The translations under genes were made by a program, and so were the position numbers. Shown piece by piece: positions 8,164 through 16,968 of a stretch of 30,722 bases of DNA. The notes below the pieces were generated by a model that was not told the origin of the DNA, did not search any database, and was given only the letters and a program-made list of their open reading frames with translations. This DNA is from Pollutimonas sp036675955. GTDB lineage: Bacteria > Pseudomonadota > Gammaproteobacteria > Burkholderiales > Burkholderiaceae_B. The stretch lies in NCBI GenBank assembly GCA_036675955.1, contig JAKFDW010000436.1, forward strand, positions 1 to 30,722. The letters are read 5' to 3'. Numbering within the stretch: the stretch's first letter is position 1; every line of letters starts with the position of its first letter.

Positions 8164-8184
8164 GCAGCCATGTCCCGCCCAGCA

Positions 8185-8213
8185 TTGCCATGACGGCAAG
8201 GCTGCGGGATAAT
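8185..8213 (+). promoter_or_regulatory. Sigma-70 promoter for the asparaginase gene
   Basis: TTGCCA, a 17-base spacer and GATAAT match the -35 and -10 consensus at five of six positions each. The predicted start near 8220 leaves a leader of about 20 bases before the ATG at 8242. It makes the asparaginase gene independent of rpoN readthrough. Confidence 0.5.
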
Positions 8214-8241
8214 GCGGCAACTTTGCCTATGCGTATGAAAA

Positions 8242-9237
8242 ATGATCAAGCCTGCCCTTCCTGGTATTGTGCTATTGGGTACTGGCGGCACCATCGCCGC
8301 CACGGCAGGCAGCACCACCGCCTTGACCGATTACACCGTCAATCAGGGTATTGAGTCGCTGCTGACTGCCGTACCCGAAATCAATACCCTGGCCAGGCTG
8401 CGGTGCAGCCAGGTGTGCAATGTCGAAAGCCACGCAATCACCAACAAGATGTTGTTGAAACTCGTGGGCCGGGTCAATAAAGAACTGGCGGACCCCACCG
8501 TGGATGGCGTCGTGATCACGCACGGAACGGACACACTTGAAGAAACGGCCTATTTCCTGAATCTCACGGTAAAAAGCCGGAAGCCGGTCGTGGTGGTGGG
8601 AGCGATGCGCCCGGGCTCTGCGATCAGCGCAGACGGGCCCATGAACTTGTTCAATGCCGTCTTGCTGGCAGCCAGCAACCAGGCCCGGGGCCACGGCGTG
8701 CTGGTGGTGATGAATGACCGGATCTCGGCAGCGCGGTTCACGAGCAAGACGCATAGCACTCAGGTCGACACTTTCCGCTCCCATGATCAAGGCTATCTCG
8801 GACAGGTCCATAACGGCAAGATCCATATCTTCCAGACGCCCACAACCCTGCACACGACCCAGAGCGAGTTCGACGTGGCCGGAGTCAAATCCCTTCCGCT
8901 GGTAGACATTATTTATGACCATCAGGACGCCGGCCTGCACCTCTACGAAGCGTCCATCAAGGCGGGCGTTGCCGGTATCGTCATTGCCGCCACCGGCAAC
9001 GGAAGCATCTCAGCGCAGCTACGAAAAGGAGCGAAGCTGGCCGCCAAGAGCAAGGTAGTGTGCGTACGGTCCACCCGTGCCGGCTCGGGCGTCGTCTCGG
9101 CCAGCAATATGGACGACGCGTTGCGGCTGGTATCGGGCAATTCCCTGAATCCGCAAATGGCCCGGATATTGTTGATGCTTGCCCTGGGCAAGACCAGCGA
9201 TCCGCAGAAAATTCAGTCTTACTTTGATCGATACTGA
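8242..9237 (+). CDS. L-asparaginase (type II sequence family, no signal peptide)
   Basis: The 331-residue enzyme hydrolyses L-asparagine to aspartate and ammonia. Both catalytic signatures are intact: GTGGTIA (13-19, nucleophile T17) and THGTDTLEET (94-102; T97-D98 pair). VVGAMRPGSAISADGPMN is also typical. Sequence type resembles the periplasmic E. coli AnsB and Wolinella enzymes, but the protein starts almost directly at the first beta strand with no leader peptide, so it should be cytoplasmic as encoded. The ribosome site is weak (AT-rich GTATGAAAA). The gene follows rpoN by 78 bases with its own promoter and ends 18 bases before the repeat element. Confidence 0.93.
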   Translation: MIKPALPGIVLLGTGGTIAATAGSTTALTDYTVNQGIESLLTAVPEINTLARLRCSQVCNVESHAITNKMLLKLVGRVNKELADPTVDGVVITHGTDTLEETAYFLNLTVKSRKPVVVVGAMRPGSAISADGPMNLFNAVLLAASNQARGHGVLVVMNDRISAARFTSKTHSTQVDTFRSHDQGYLGQVHNGKIHIFQTPTTLHTTQSEFDVAGVKSLPLVDIIYDHQDAGLHLYEASIKAGVAGIVIAATGNGSISAQLRKGAKLAAKSKVVCVRSTRAGSGVVSASNMDDALRLVSGNSLNPQMARILLMLALGKTSDPQKIQSYFDRY

Positions 9238-9255
9238 TCTGCTGGGTTGAGGAGC

Positions 9256-9651
9256 TAGAGCATTTTTGGTCGAGATATTTACAAGCCTCGCTGCAGCGCG
9301 CAAGCGTTGGGAATGGCTTTTGGTTCTTTAGAAAGGCGGGTGTGCCGGGGGCTGTTCCGGCTTCACGCGCTACGCCCTGACGTTGCCGGCGTTGCCACGG
9401 GTACCCGTTACGCTCAGTCCCAGCGAGGCGCCTGCACAGCCCCCGACACACCCGCCTTTTTGCATGAGCGTAGTTTGGACCGGTCCACTCACCACCGTGC
9501 AAGTCAAGCCAGCAACCCAGGCCGTAAGGCCGGCAAGTTTCCTATTCTGCAGTTGTCCGGACTGCCTGCGCCCACCCCGGAGAACGTCATCAGAGCAGGA
9601 CAGTGTCACTAAAGCGACGTGCCCGTAAACACTTAAGCCGAAAATGCTCTA
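9256..9651. mobile_element. MITE-like non-autonomous element, copy 1 (396 bp)
   Basis: The element is bounded by TA and inverted ends. The left end reads GAGCATTTTTGG and the complement of the right end reads GAGCATTTTCGG; both ends share a TTTAC block about 20 bases in. No transposase or credible gene lies inside. A long hairpin pairs 9332-9355 with 9436-9459 (24 bp, one mismatch) and is followed by TTTTT on the plus strand. The last 81 bases (9571-9651) match the second copy at 28567-28647 with one difference. It lies between two convergent genes, and its right TA plus the first terminal-repeat base supply the TAG stop of the pseudouridine synthase. TA flanks suggest mobilisation by an IS630/Tc1-type transposase, which is an inference. 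Confidence 0.75.
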
Positions 9652-10584
9652 AACGCCAGGCAGCCGCGGCTCATCCTGGAAAGCCAGCCTGCGCCGGCTC
9701 TCGAAGCGCCGCACGCTTCCACTGTAGGGATCCACGAACTCGATCGCTCGCGCAAGCAATTGCAGCGGACGGGCAAAATCATCCGCCTCGGCGTAGGCCT
9801 GCAGCTCCGGGTAGAAGCCATCATTGCAAATCGGTATGCCAAGCGCGCTCATGTGGACCCGTAACTGATGCTTGCGTCCGGTATGCGGCCTCAGCCTGTA
9901 GTGCCCCAGCCCTTGCTGATGTGGAATACTGGCGATCAGTTCTATATGCGTCTCGCTATTGGCTACGCCCGGAGTTTCCTGCATCGTGAAGTGGCCGGGC
10001 CGCGACTCCAGCCGGCTGCGGTAGACCAGCGGCAAGTCGAGGTCGACGCGCAATGGTGCTATCGCCTCGTATTCTTTTTGCACCTTGCGTGCTTGGAACA
10101 GCGCCTGGTAGGCGCCCCGGTATTGCGGCGCCACGCAAAACAGCAGTACTCCGGCGGTATCCCGGTCCAGCCTGTGCAGTGGGCTCAGCAGGGGCAATCC
10201 CAGTTGATCGCGCAAGCGTATGAGCGCGGTCTCGCGCAAATAACGGCCGCCTGGCGTACTGGCAAGGAAATGCGGTTTGTCGGCCACCACCAGATGTTCA
10301 TCGCGATACAGCACGGGCAGCTCGAACGGCACAGGCTCTTCGTTTGGCACTTCACGGTAGTACCAAAGCCAGCGCGACGCCCGATACGGGCTGGCCAGTG
10401 TTTGCACGACCCCATCCTGGTCCACGATGTCGCCGCGTTCAAGGCGCGCGCACAGGATTTCCGCAGGAATGTGCCTGAAGCGTTCCAGCAGGAAATCCAG
10501 CAGCGTGGGCCATACGCCCGGCGGCAGGTACACCCGGCTGGGCGCTACCCCATGCCGTACCGGCAAAGGCGCATTGCATGCCAT
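9649..10584 (-). CDS. Pseudouridine synthase, RluA family
   Basis: About 311 residues. It contains the RluA catalytic motif HRLDRDTAG, whose aspartate (D140 in this numbering) attacks the uridine. It also has the family blocks VVADKPHFLAS, YEAIAP and the C-terminal LRPHTGRKHQLRVHMSALGIPI. The family isomerises specific uridines in rRNA or tRNA; the exact RNA target is not clear. I use the ATG at 10584; a TTG at 10608, three bases after the tdh stop codon, would add eight residues, and neither has a strong ribosome site. The gene is last in the minus-strand tdh series, though its function is unrelated. Its stop codon TAG is formed by the end of the repeat element, so the original C-terminus may have been slightly different. 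Confidence 0.88.
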   Translation of the reverse strand: MACNAPLPVRHGVAPSRVYLPPGVWPTLLDFLLERFRHIPAEILCARLERGDIVDQDGVVQTLASPYRASRWLWYYREVPNEEPVPFELPVLYRDEHLVVADKPHFLASTPGGRYLRETALIRLRDQLGLPLLSPLHRLDRDTAGVLLFCVAPQYRGAYQALFQARKVQKEYEAIAPLRVDLDLPLVYRSRLESRPGHFTMQETPGVANSETHIELIASIPHQQGLGHYRLRPHTGRKHQLRVHMSALGIPICNDGFYPELQAYAEADDFARPLQLLARAIEFVDPYSGSVRRFESRRRLAFQDEPRLPGV

Positions 10585-10611
10585 TTCACTACGCTGCAAT
10601 CTTTTCAAGTG

Positions 10612-11640
10612 CTACGCTGTCCAGTCGAGGATGACTTTGCCGCTCTGGCCGGACAGCATGGTGTCGAATCCGGCACGATAGTCATTGGCGGAAAATTGAT
10701 GCGTGATGATGGGGGACAAATCGAGTCCGCTTTGCAACATGGCTACCATTTTGTACCAGGTCTCGAACATTTCACGGCCGTAGATGCCCTTGATCTCCAG
10801 GCCCTTGAATATGACTTTGTTCCAGTCTATGCCGAAGCCGGCCGGCAGAATGCCCAGCATGGCAATCTTGCCCCCGTGATTCATCTGGTCCAGCATGGAA
10901 CTGAATGCGCTGGGCACGCCGGACATCTCCATTCCTACGTCAAAGCCCTCTGCCATGCGCAGTTCGGCCATGACGTCGGGCAGGGATTCCCTTGCGACAT
11001 TCACGGTTCTCGTGGCGCCCATTTTACGAGCCAGGTCTAGCCGATAGTCGTTGACGTCGGTGATGACGACATTGCGGGCACCCACGTGGCGCGCAATGGC
11101 CGCCGCCATGGCTCCTATGGGTCCGGCGCCTGTAATGAGCACATCTTCGCCCACGAGATTGAATGCCAGCGCCGTGTGCGTAGCATTGCCGAAAGGGTCG
11201 AAGATGGCAGCGAGTTCGTCGGAAACATCATCCGGGATCTTGAAAGCGTTGAACGCCGGAATGGCCAGGTAGTCGGCAAACGCCCCGGGCCTGTCGACGC
11301 CTACTCCGGATGTGTTGCGGCACAGGTGCCGCCTGCCGGCGCGGCAATTGCGGCAGAAGCCGCAAGTGATATGCCCTTCGCCCGATACGCGATCGCCTAT
11401 TGCGAAACCCTGGACCTCTTGCCCGATTTCAACGATTTCACCCACGTATTCGTGGCCGACATGCATGGGCACCGGTATTGTCTTGCTGGCCCACTCGTCC
11501 CACTTCCAGATGTGGATGTCTGTACCGCATATCGCCGTCTTGCGTATTTTTATCAGAACATCGTTATGCCCGACCGCGGGCCGTTGAACGTCGGTAAGCG
11601 TCAAACCGGCTGCTGGTTCGAGTTTTGCGAGGGCTCGCAT
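10612..11640 (-). CDS. tdh: L-threonine 3-dehydrogenase
   Basis: The 342-residue zinc-dependent medium-chain dehydrogenase oxidises L-threonine with NAD+ to 2-amino-3-ketobutyrate. The catalytic zinc ligands C38, H63 and E64 and the four structural zinc cysteines C93, C96, C99 and C107 fall at the same numbers as I recall for E. coli Tdh. The nucleotide-binding loop GAGPIGAMA and the hallmark GHEYVGEIVEIG are present. GGAG lies about seven bases before the ATG. It is 89 bases downstream of kbl, which takes its unstable product. Confidence 0.96.
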   Translation of the reverse strand: MRALAKLEPAAGLTLTDVQRPAVGHNDVLIKIRKTAICGTDIHIWKWDEWASKTIPVPMHVGHEYVGEIVEIGQEVQGFAIGDRVSGEGHITCGFCRNCRAGRRHLCRNTSGVGVDRPGAFADYLAIPAFNAFKIPDDVSDELAAIFDPFGNATHTALAFNLVGEDVLITGAGPIGAMAAAIARHVGARNVVITDVNDYRLDLARKMGATRTVNVARESLPDVMAELRMAEGFDVGMEMSGVPSAFSSMLDQMNHGGKIAMLGILPAGFGIDWNKVIFKGLEIKGIYGREMFETWYKMVAMLQSGLDLSPIITHQFSANDYRAGFDTMLSGQSGKVILDWTA

Positions 11641-11729
11641 GGCGTGCTCCAGGTTGGGTATAAGCCTTGATTATAAAAGGCCGCCACCCTGGCCGGCGCA
11701 TAAATGTGGCCGGCGTCCGGGATTGCCTG

Positions 11730-12932
11730 TCAGCGTATAACGCCAAGGCGGCGCCCGACACGCTGGAACGCCGCCACCGCAGTGTCGATCTGTTCCGCTG
11801 TGTGGGCTGCGCTCATTTGAGTACGGATGCGCGCCTGCCCCTTGGGCACGACGGGATACGAGAACCCGATGACATATACGCCTTCGAGCAAAAGTTCGTC
11901 TGCCATTCGACCCGCCAGGGCAGCATCGCCGAGCATCACCGGGATGATTGGATGCTCGCCCGGCACCAGGTCGAAACCGGATGCCGACATCGCTGTGCGA
12001 AACTGCTGTCCATTCTTGCGGACGCGGCAACGCAAGGCACTGCCTTCATCGCTTTGCAGCAGCGTCAATACGGAAAGGGACGCTTCCACTATTGCCGGCG
12101 CCAGAGTGTTTGAAAACAAATAGGGACGCGAGCGCTGCCGCAACAGTTCGACGACGGATGGATGTGCGGCGACATAGCCGCCGGACGCGCCGCCCAGAGC
12201 CTTGCCCAGCGTACCGGTGAGAATATGCACCCGGCCCTCGACGCCGCAATATTCCGGCGTGCCCCGGCCATGCTCGCCGATGAAGCCCACGGCGTGCGAG
12301 TCATCGACCATGACCTGCGCATTGAATTCGTCGGCCAGATCGCAGATGGATTTCAGGTCGGCGATGACGCCATCCATCGAGAACACGCCATCTGTGGCGA
12401 TCAGCTTATAGCGCGCGCCCGCCGCATCGGCCGCCTGCAATTGTGCGCGCAGCTCAGCCATATTGTTGTTGGCGTAGCGATAACGCCTGGCCTTGCACAG
12501 GCGCACGCCGTCGATGATGCTTGCATGGTTCAACGCATCGCTGATGACAGCATCGTTTTCGTCCAGCAGCACCTCGAACAGGCCGCCATTGGCATCGAAA
12601 CAGCTGGAATACAGGATTGCATCGCCCATTCCAAGAAAGCCGGCCAATGCCTCTTCCAGCTGCTTGTGGCCGGTTTGCGTGCCGCATATGAAACGCACGG
12701 ACGCAAGCCCGAAGCCCGCGGCGTCCAGGCCTCGCTTGGCCGCCTCGATCAGGCGCTCGTCATCGGCTAGACCCAGATAGTTGTTGGCGCAGAAGTTCAA
12801 TACCGCCGGGCCGCCCGCAAGTTCGACCTGAGCCGATTGCGGGCTTGCCATGACGCGTTCCGCTTTGTAGAAGCCGTCGGCGCGCAGTTGCTGAATCTGC
12901 TGCTGCACATGATCGAGAAAGGAAACGGGCAT
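11730..12932 (-). CDS. kbl: Glycine C-acetyltransferase (2-amino-3-ketobutyrate CoA ligase)
   Basis: A PLP enzyme of the alpha-oxoamine synthase family that cleaves 2-amino-3-ketobutyrate with CoA into glycine and acetyl-CoA. Visible blocks are FCANNYLGL, the RFICGTQTGHKQLE segment, DDSHAVGFIG and the PLP-lysine motif TGTLGKALGGASGGY. With the ATG at 12932 the protein is 400 residues and the lysine is K244, the E. coli Kbl position, which supports this start over a GTG at 12956 that overlaps the transporter stop codon. It sits directly after the TRAP permease and before tdh, so uptake and threonine breakdown look co-transcribed. Confidence 0.95.
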   Translation of the reverse strand: MPVSFLDHVQQQIQQLRADGFYKAERVMASPQSAQVELAGGPAVLNFCANNYLGLADDERLIEAAKRGLDAAGFGLASVRFICGTQTGHKQLEEALAGFLGMGDAILYSSCFDANGGLFEVLLDENDAVISDALNHASIIDGVRLCKARRYRYANNNMAELRAQLQAADAAGARYKLIATDGVFSMDGVIADLKSICDLADEFNAQVMVDDSHAVGFIGEHGRGTPEYCGVEGRVHILTGTLGKALGGASGGYVAAHPSVVELLRQRSRPYLFSNTLAPAIVEASLSVLTLLQSDEGSALRCRVRKNGQQFRTAMSASGFDLVPGEHPIIPVMLGDAALAGRMADELLLEGVYVIGFSYPVVPKGQARIRTQMSAAHTAEQIDTAVAAFQRVGRRLGVIR

Positions 12933-12955
12933 GGATGATCCAGTAGAGAACTTCA

Positions 12956-15586
12956 CTAGGCGGCGACGGGACTCCGGGTACCCTGACTTCGCGACCTGCG
13001 GCCCTGGGCGACCCAGATAAACGCCAGAATCAGGAACGCGGGGATATAGAACCAGAATTCGGAGGGCCTGGACGGGTTGGGCACCTTGATCTCGACAATG
13101 TTCCAGCCCTGCTCCCAGCCCGCGCGGCGCGCCTGGCTACCAAATCGTACCGACGCGATCTGCGCCTGATCACCCAGCGCCATTACCGTCAGGCCCGCCG
13201 CAGTAAGCCTCTGCATGCCGGCTGCGTTGCCCTGGGCAGTGCTGCCTTCGGGCAATGCCGGCAAAGGCACGGCAACGGTCTTCTGCAAGTCGTCGCCCTC
13301 AAGCGTCATGCCCTCGATCACCACAACAAGCCTACCCTTGTCCGGCATGGCGGCAGCAACCTGAAGCAACTCGCTTGCCGGTCGCGTCTCGTACTTGGGC
13401 GATACGTAATCCATGAACCAGCCCGGCCTGAACAGCGCGAAGGTGACCACGAGCAGCAACACGACTTCCACCCAGCTGCATTTGACACGCATCCATCTCA
13501 TGGTGGCGGCGGCGAAAGTAAGTGAAGCAAGCGTGGCGCCGCCTACGACCAGAACCAGTTCGAACCAGCCTTCCACATCGATCAGCAACAGCAGTGGGTT
13601 GAAGACGAACATGAACGGCAATACAGCCGTGCGCATGGCGTACTTGACTCCCTGGATGCCGGTCTTGATGGGGTCTTCGCCCGATATGGCTGCGGCCGCA
13701 AAGGTCGCCAACCCGACCGGCGGGGTAATGTCAGCCATGATCCCGTAATAAAAAACAAACATGTGCACGGCAATCAAGGGGATCACGATACCGCTTTGCG
13801 CGCCGAGTTCAACCACCACCGGCGCCATCAGGCTTGCCATCAGGATATAGTTGGCCGTAGTCGGCATGCCCAGCCCCAATACCAGACAAACGGCTGCAGT
13901 AAAGACAAGCATGATGAGTACGTTGCCCATCGACACCATTTCGACGAAGGCTGTCATGCGCAAGCCCAGTCCGGTCAGTGTGATGGCGCCCACAATAAGA
14001 CCGGCCGTCCCGCAGGCAATGGCGATACCCACCATATTGCGCGCACCGTCCTGCAGTCCATGCACCGTATCGGACACACCCACGCTTATTGCCGGTGCAA
14101 CAGCCTGCTTGCGGAACCAGGCGATCAATGGCCGTTGCGTCAGCATCTGCAGCACCATGGACACGACTGCCCAGAATGCCGAAAGGCCCGCGGACAATTG
14201 CTCAACCGACAGGCACCAGACCAGAATACCGATAGGTATCAGGAAATACAGGCCCGCCCGCACCGTAGGCCAGGTTTCCGGCTTGATCGGGTTGGTAATG
14301 TTGATTTCAGTGGGAAGGTCGGGATGGCTGGCGGCAATTCGCAGCAACCATACATACAATGCGATCAGCAGAGCCGTCAGTATCCACATGGCGGCGTCGC
14401 CTGCAACCGCCTGTACGCCCACGCCTATCCAGTAGATCAGCCCCATGACAATGAGCGACCCGGCTATGCCCATGCCCCATCCGGCCAGCTTTTGCAGCAG
14501 AGTGCGCGGCTTGCCTGCCGACATCATGGGCTGCAGACCCAGTTGCAGCGCTTCGAGATGGACGATGTAGAACAGGGCAATGTAGGAAATACTGGCCGGC
14601 AGCAAAGCGTGGCGGATGATATCGGTATAGGGAATGCCCACATATTCGATCATCAGGAAGGCGGCCGCGCCCATCACCGGAGGCATGATTTGCCCATTCA
14701 CCGATGACGCCGTTTCGATGGCGCCTGCACGGACCCCGCCGTACCCAGCCTTTTTCATGAGTGGAATGGTGAAAATTCCGCCTGTCACCACATTGGCCAC
14801 TGACGACGCGGATACCAATCCGTTGACGGCCGAGGACACCACGGCCACCTTTGCCGGCCCACCGCGCAAATGGCCCAACATGGCAAAAGAAACCTGCATC
14901 ATGTAGTTGCCGGCCCCGCAACGATCCAGCAAGGAGCCCAGCAGTACAAAAATAAATATGTATGAAACCGACACGCCCAAGGCGACCCCGTAGACGCCTT
15001 CGGTGGTAAGCCACATATGCGACACCATGCGCTCCAGCGATGCACCGCGGTGCGACAAGGCATCGGGCAGCCATGGGCCCAGGAACACATACAAAATGAA
15101 AATGGTGCCCAGCACAGCCATGGGTGCACCCAATGAACGCCTGGTAACTTCAAGCAATAGCACCAGGCCGATGGTGGCTACCGTGATATCCATTGTGGTG
15201 GGAATGCCGGGTCTGGTCGCGAGTTCTTTATAGAAAAAGAATAAATAGGCGCCGCAGAATCCGGCGACCAGGGCGAGAACCCAGTCGTACCAGGGCATAT
15301 GGTCGCGCGGCGAGCTTTTGCGCGCCGGGTATGCCAGGTAGCCCAGGAACATGGCGATGCCCAAGTGCAAGGCACGCGCCTCGGTATCGTTGAGAATGCC
15401 GAAACTAAGGGCAAAAGGCAGCGGTGACGCATACCAGAGTTGGAACAATGACCACAAGACAGCGCCTGTGAAAATTACGGCGCCGGTTATTCCGCCCACC
15501 GTACGGCCGCCGCGATCGACATCGGCAACCAATTGCTCGAGTTTCGCGTTCGTTTGATCGGGGTCGGGAGTGGCTATGCTAGTCAT
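12956..15586 (-). CDS. TRAP transporter, fused 4TM/12TM permease (TAXI type) with C-terminal DUF3394-like domain
   Basis: The 876-residue inner-membrane protein joins the small (DctQ-like) and large (DctM-like) TRAP subunits in one chain, as is usual for TAXI systems. Many hydrophobic helices are evident. The large-subunit signatures are AVVSSAVNGLVSASSVANVVTGGIF-like sequence, NGQIMPPVMGAAAF, GLGMPTTANY and DITPPVGLATFAAAAISG. After the last transport helix comes a soluble region (about 720-840), then a final membrane helix and a basic tail, the arrangement of the DUF3394 extension. Its segment FGSQARRAGWEQG looks like a PDZ core. The ATG at 15586 is preferred; the longer open frame begins in the intercistronic hairpin. 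The receptor gene is 77 bases upstream and kbl follows, hinting at an amino-acid-related substrate. Confidence 0.93.
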   Translation of the reverse strand: MTSIATPDPDQTNAKLEQLVADVDRGGRTVGGITGAVIFTGAVLWSLFQLWYASPLPFALSFGILNDTEARALHLGIAMFLGYLAYPARKSSPRDHMPWYDWVLALVAGFCGAYLFFFYKELATRPGIPTTMDITVATIGLVLLLEVTRRSLGAPMAVLGTIFILYVFLGPWLPDALSHRGASLERMVSHMWLTTEGVYGVALGVSVSYIFIFVLLGSLLDRCGAGNYMMQVSFAMLGHLRGGPAKVAVVSSAVNGLVSASSVANVVTGGIFTIPLMKKAGYGGVRAGAIETASSVNGQIMPPVMGAAAFLMIEYVGIPYTDIIRHALLPASISYIALFYIVHLEALQLGLQPMMSAGKPRTLLQKLAGWGMGIAGSLIVMGLIYWIGVGVQAVAGDAAMWILTALLIALYVWLLRIAASHPDLPTEINITNPIKPETWPTVRAGLYFLIPIGILVWCLSVEQLSAGLSAFWAVVSMVLQMLTQRPLIAWFRKQAVAPAISVGVSDTVHGLQDGARNMVGIAIACGTAGLIVGAITLTGLGLRMTAFVEMVSMGNVLIMLVFTAAVCLVLGLGMPTTANYILMASLMAPVVVELGAQSGIVIPLIAVHMFVFYYGIMADITPPVGLATFAAAAISGEDPIKTGIQGVKYAMRTAVLPFMFVFNPLLLLIDVEGWFELVLVVGGATLASLTFAAATMRWMRVKCSWVEVVLLLVVTFALFRPGWFMDYVSPKYETRPASELLQVAAAMPDKGRLVVVIEGMTLEGDDLQKTVAVPLPALPEGSTAQGNAAGMQRLTAAGLTVMALGDQAQIASVRFGSQARRAGWEQGWNIVEIKVPNPSRPSEFWFYIPAFLILAFIWVAQGRRSRSQGTRSPVAA

Positions 15587-15614
15587 GCTTTTTATTCCGT
15601 GGGTGTAGCCATAA

Positions 15615-15634
15615 GGGCGCCCAAGCGGGCGCCC
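15615..15634 (-). promoter_or_regulatory. Intercistronic hairpin between TAXI receptor and permease genes
   Basis: GGGCGCCC, a four-base loop and a second GGGCGCCC form a perfect eight-pair GC stem. No run of U follows on the transcribed (minus) strand, so it is more likely an RNA-stabilising element that keeps receptor mRNA in excess over permease mRNA than a true terminator. Confidence 0.5.
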
Positions 15635-15663
15635 CATTCATCTAAAAGTGCGCGCCGCGTATC

Positions 15664-16662
15664 TTACAGCAGGCCTTTTTCCTTGAAGTACTTTTCAGCG
15701 CCGGGGTGCAACGGAGCCGACAAGCCATTCTTTGCCATGTCCTTGGCTTCGAGGTTCGCAAGGGCGGGATGCAGTTTCTTGAAGTCGTCGAAGTTGTCGA
15801 ACACCGCTTTCACGATTAGATAGACAGTCTCTTCAGGCACGTCGGCGGAAGTGACGAATGTAGCCAGCACACCGTATGTGTTCGTTTCCTGAGGATTGTT
15901 GGGATAAAGGCCCGCGGGAATAGTGGCCTTCGCGTAATAAGGGAAGTCGGCGACCAGCTTGTCCACTACCGGGCCGGTCAAGGATACCAATTGCGCGCCG
16001 CAAGTCGTGGTGGGGTCCTGAATGTTGGCCGACGGGTGGCCGACGCCATACATGAAGCCGTCGATCTTGCCATCGCACAGAGCCGGGCCGTGCTCATCCG
16101 GGCGCAATTCCGATGCCAGGGAGAAGAAGCTAAGGTCTACCCCCTTGGCCTTGAGGAATTGCTCCATGGAAGCGCGTGTGCCCGAACCAGGATTGCCCAC
16201 ATTGAAGCGCTTGCCCTTGAAGTCGTCAAAAGACTTGATATTGGCTTCTTTGCGTGCCACCACCGTGAACGGCTCGGGGTGGATGGAGAATACCGAGCGC
16301 AATTTCTCGAATGCGCCGGCGTCCTTGAACTGGCCTGCGCCCTTGTAGGCGTTATAGCCGACATCGGATTGCACCACGCCCAGATCGAGCTCGCCAGCCT
16401 TGATGGTGTTGATGTTGAACACCGAGCCGCCGGTGGACTCAACGGAACAACGGGTACCGTTTTCCTTGCGGTCCTTATTGACCAGTCTGCAGATAGCGCC
16501 GCCTGCGGCATAGTAGACGCCGGTCACGCCGCCCGTACCAATGCTGACGAACTTCTGCTGGGCGGCCGCTGGCAGTGGCGCGGCCATGGCTGCGAACATG
16601 GCTGCAGCACTGGCAGTCAACGCCAGGCGCTTGCTGAACGAGGCGGTAAAAATCGAACCCAT
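15664..16662 (-). CDS. TAXI-family TRAP transporter solute-binding protein
   Basis: The 332-residue periplasmic receptor has a basic N-terminus and a hydrophobic stretch ending in PLPAAAQQ, a good Sec signal peptide. The mature part begins with the TAXI hallmark FVSIGTGGVTGVYYAAGGAICRLVN. It also contains the expected CSVESTGGSVFNINTIKAGELDLGVVQSD block and GKRFNVGNPGSGTRA. It delivers ligand to the fused permease downstream. AGGAG precedes the ATG at 16662, so the longer open frame to 16767 is discarded. The ligand is unknown; related TAXI receptors have been linked to glutamate, glutamine or dicarboxylates. Confidence 0.94.
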   Translation of the reverse strand: MGSIFTASFSKRLALTASAAAMFAAMAAPLPAAAQQKFVSIGTGGVTGVYYAAGGAICRLVNKDRKENGTRCSVESTGGSVFNINTIKAGELDLGVVQSDVGYNAYKGAGQFKDAGAFEKLRSVFSIHPEPFTVVARKEANIKSFDDFKGKRFNVGNPGSGTRASMEQFLKAKGVDLSFFSLASELRPDEHGPALCDGKIDGFMYGVGHPSANIQDPTTTCGAQLVSLTGPVVDKLVADFPYYAKATIPAGLYPNNPQETNTYGVLATFVTSADVPEETVYLIVKAVFDNFDDFKKLHPALANLEAKDMAKNGLSAPLHPGAEKYFKEKGLL

Positions 16663-16968
16663 TTTCTTCTCCTGTTGGACTTTATGATGTGGTCCGAACA
16701 AGCTCCGGACCGGCACTCGGCTATTCCTGGCAGCAGTAAAACCCACGGCCATGAATAAAAAGCACATGCTACCCTTGTTGGATAAGGTTCCAAGCGTCCT
16801 GAACCTAGGGATTGCCCCTACATGCGGTGGAAAAACGATACGCGGTGGACGCCATGCCCTTGCCGCTCAGCCGAATGACTTGACGGAAAGAGTGCATGGA
16901 ACCTACCATGCAACAACTTATAACAATTTACAACAGTTAAGCAAGCGACACCGGAACGAGCAAATTCT
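16663..16968. promoter_or_regulatory. Divergent intergenic region, TAXI receptor / c-di-GMP gene
   Basis: 306 bases without a credible gene. It holds a small dyad GGTCCG-N9-CGGACC (16691-16711), 29 bases before the receptor ATG on the minus strand, and the stronger dyad at 16893-16912. The last 60 bases before 16969 are AT-rich. Promoters for both genes should lie here, but I could not assign strong -35/-10 pairs; TTGACG (16880) with TACCAT at 18-base spacing is the best plus-strand candidate. Confidence 0.4.
16893..16912. promoter_or_regulatory. Operator-like inverted repeat upstream of the GGDEF-EAL gene
   Basis: Perfect seven-base dyad TGCATGG-N6-CCATGCA. It overlaps the candidate -10 of the plus-strand promoter, 57 bases before the start codon, a position fit for a repressor. 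The cognate regulator is not in the window or not recognisable. Confidence 0.4.

Noticed and set aside
11692..11714. GCCGGC-N11-GCCGGC between kbl and tdh
   Set aside because: Short self-complementary GC motif, common in this composition; could be a weak hairpin but not worth a feature call.
13763..14707. Plus-strand open frame of 314 codons
   Set aside because: Antisense to the TRAP permease; H/Q/R-rich composition mirrors hydrophobic codons on the other strand.
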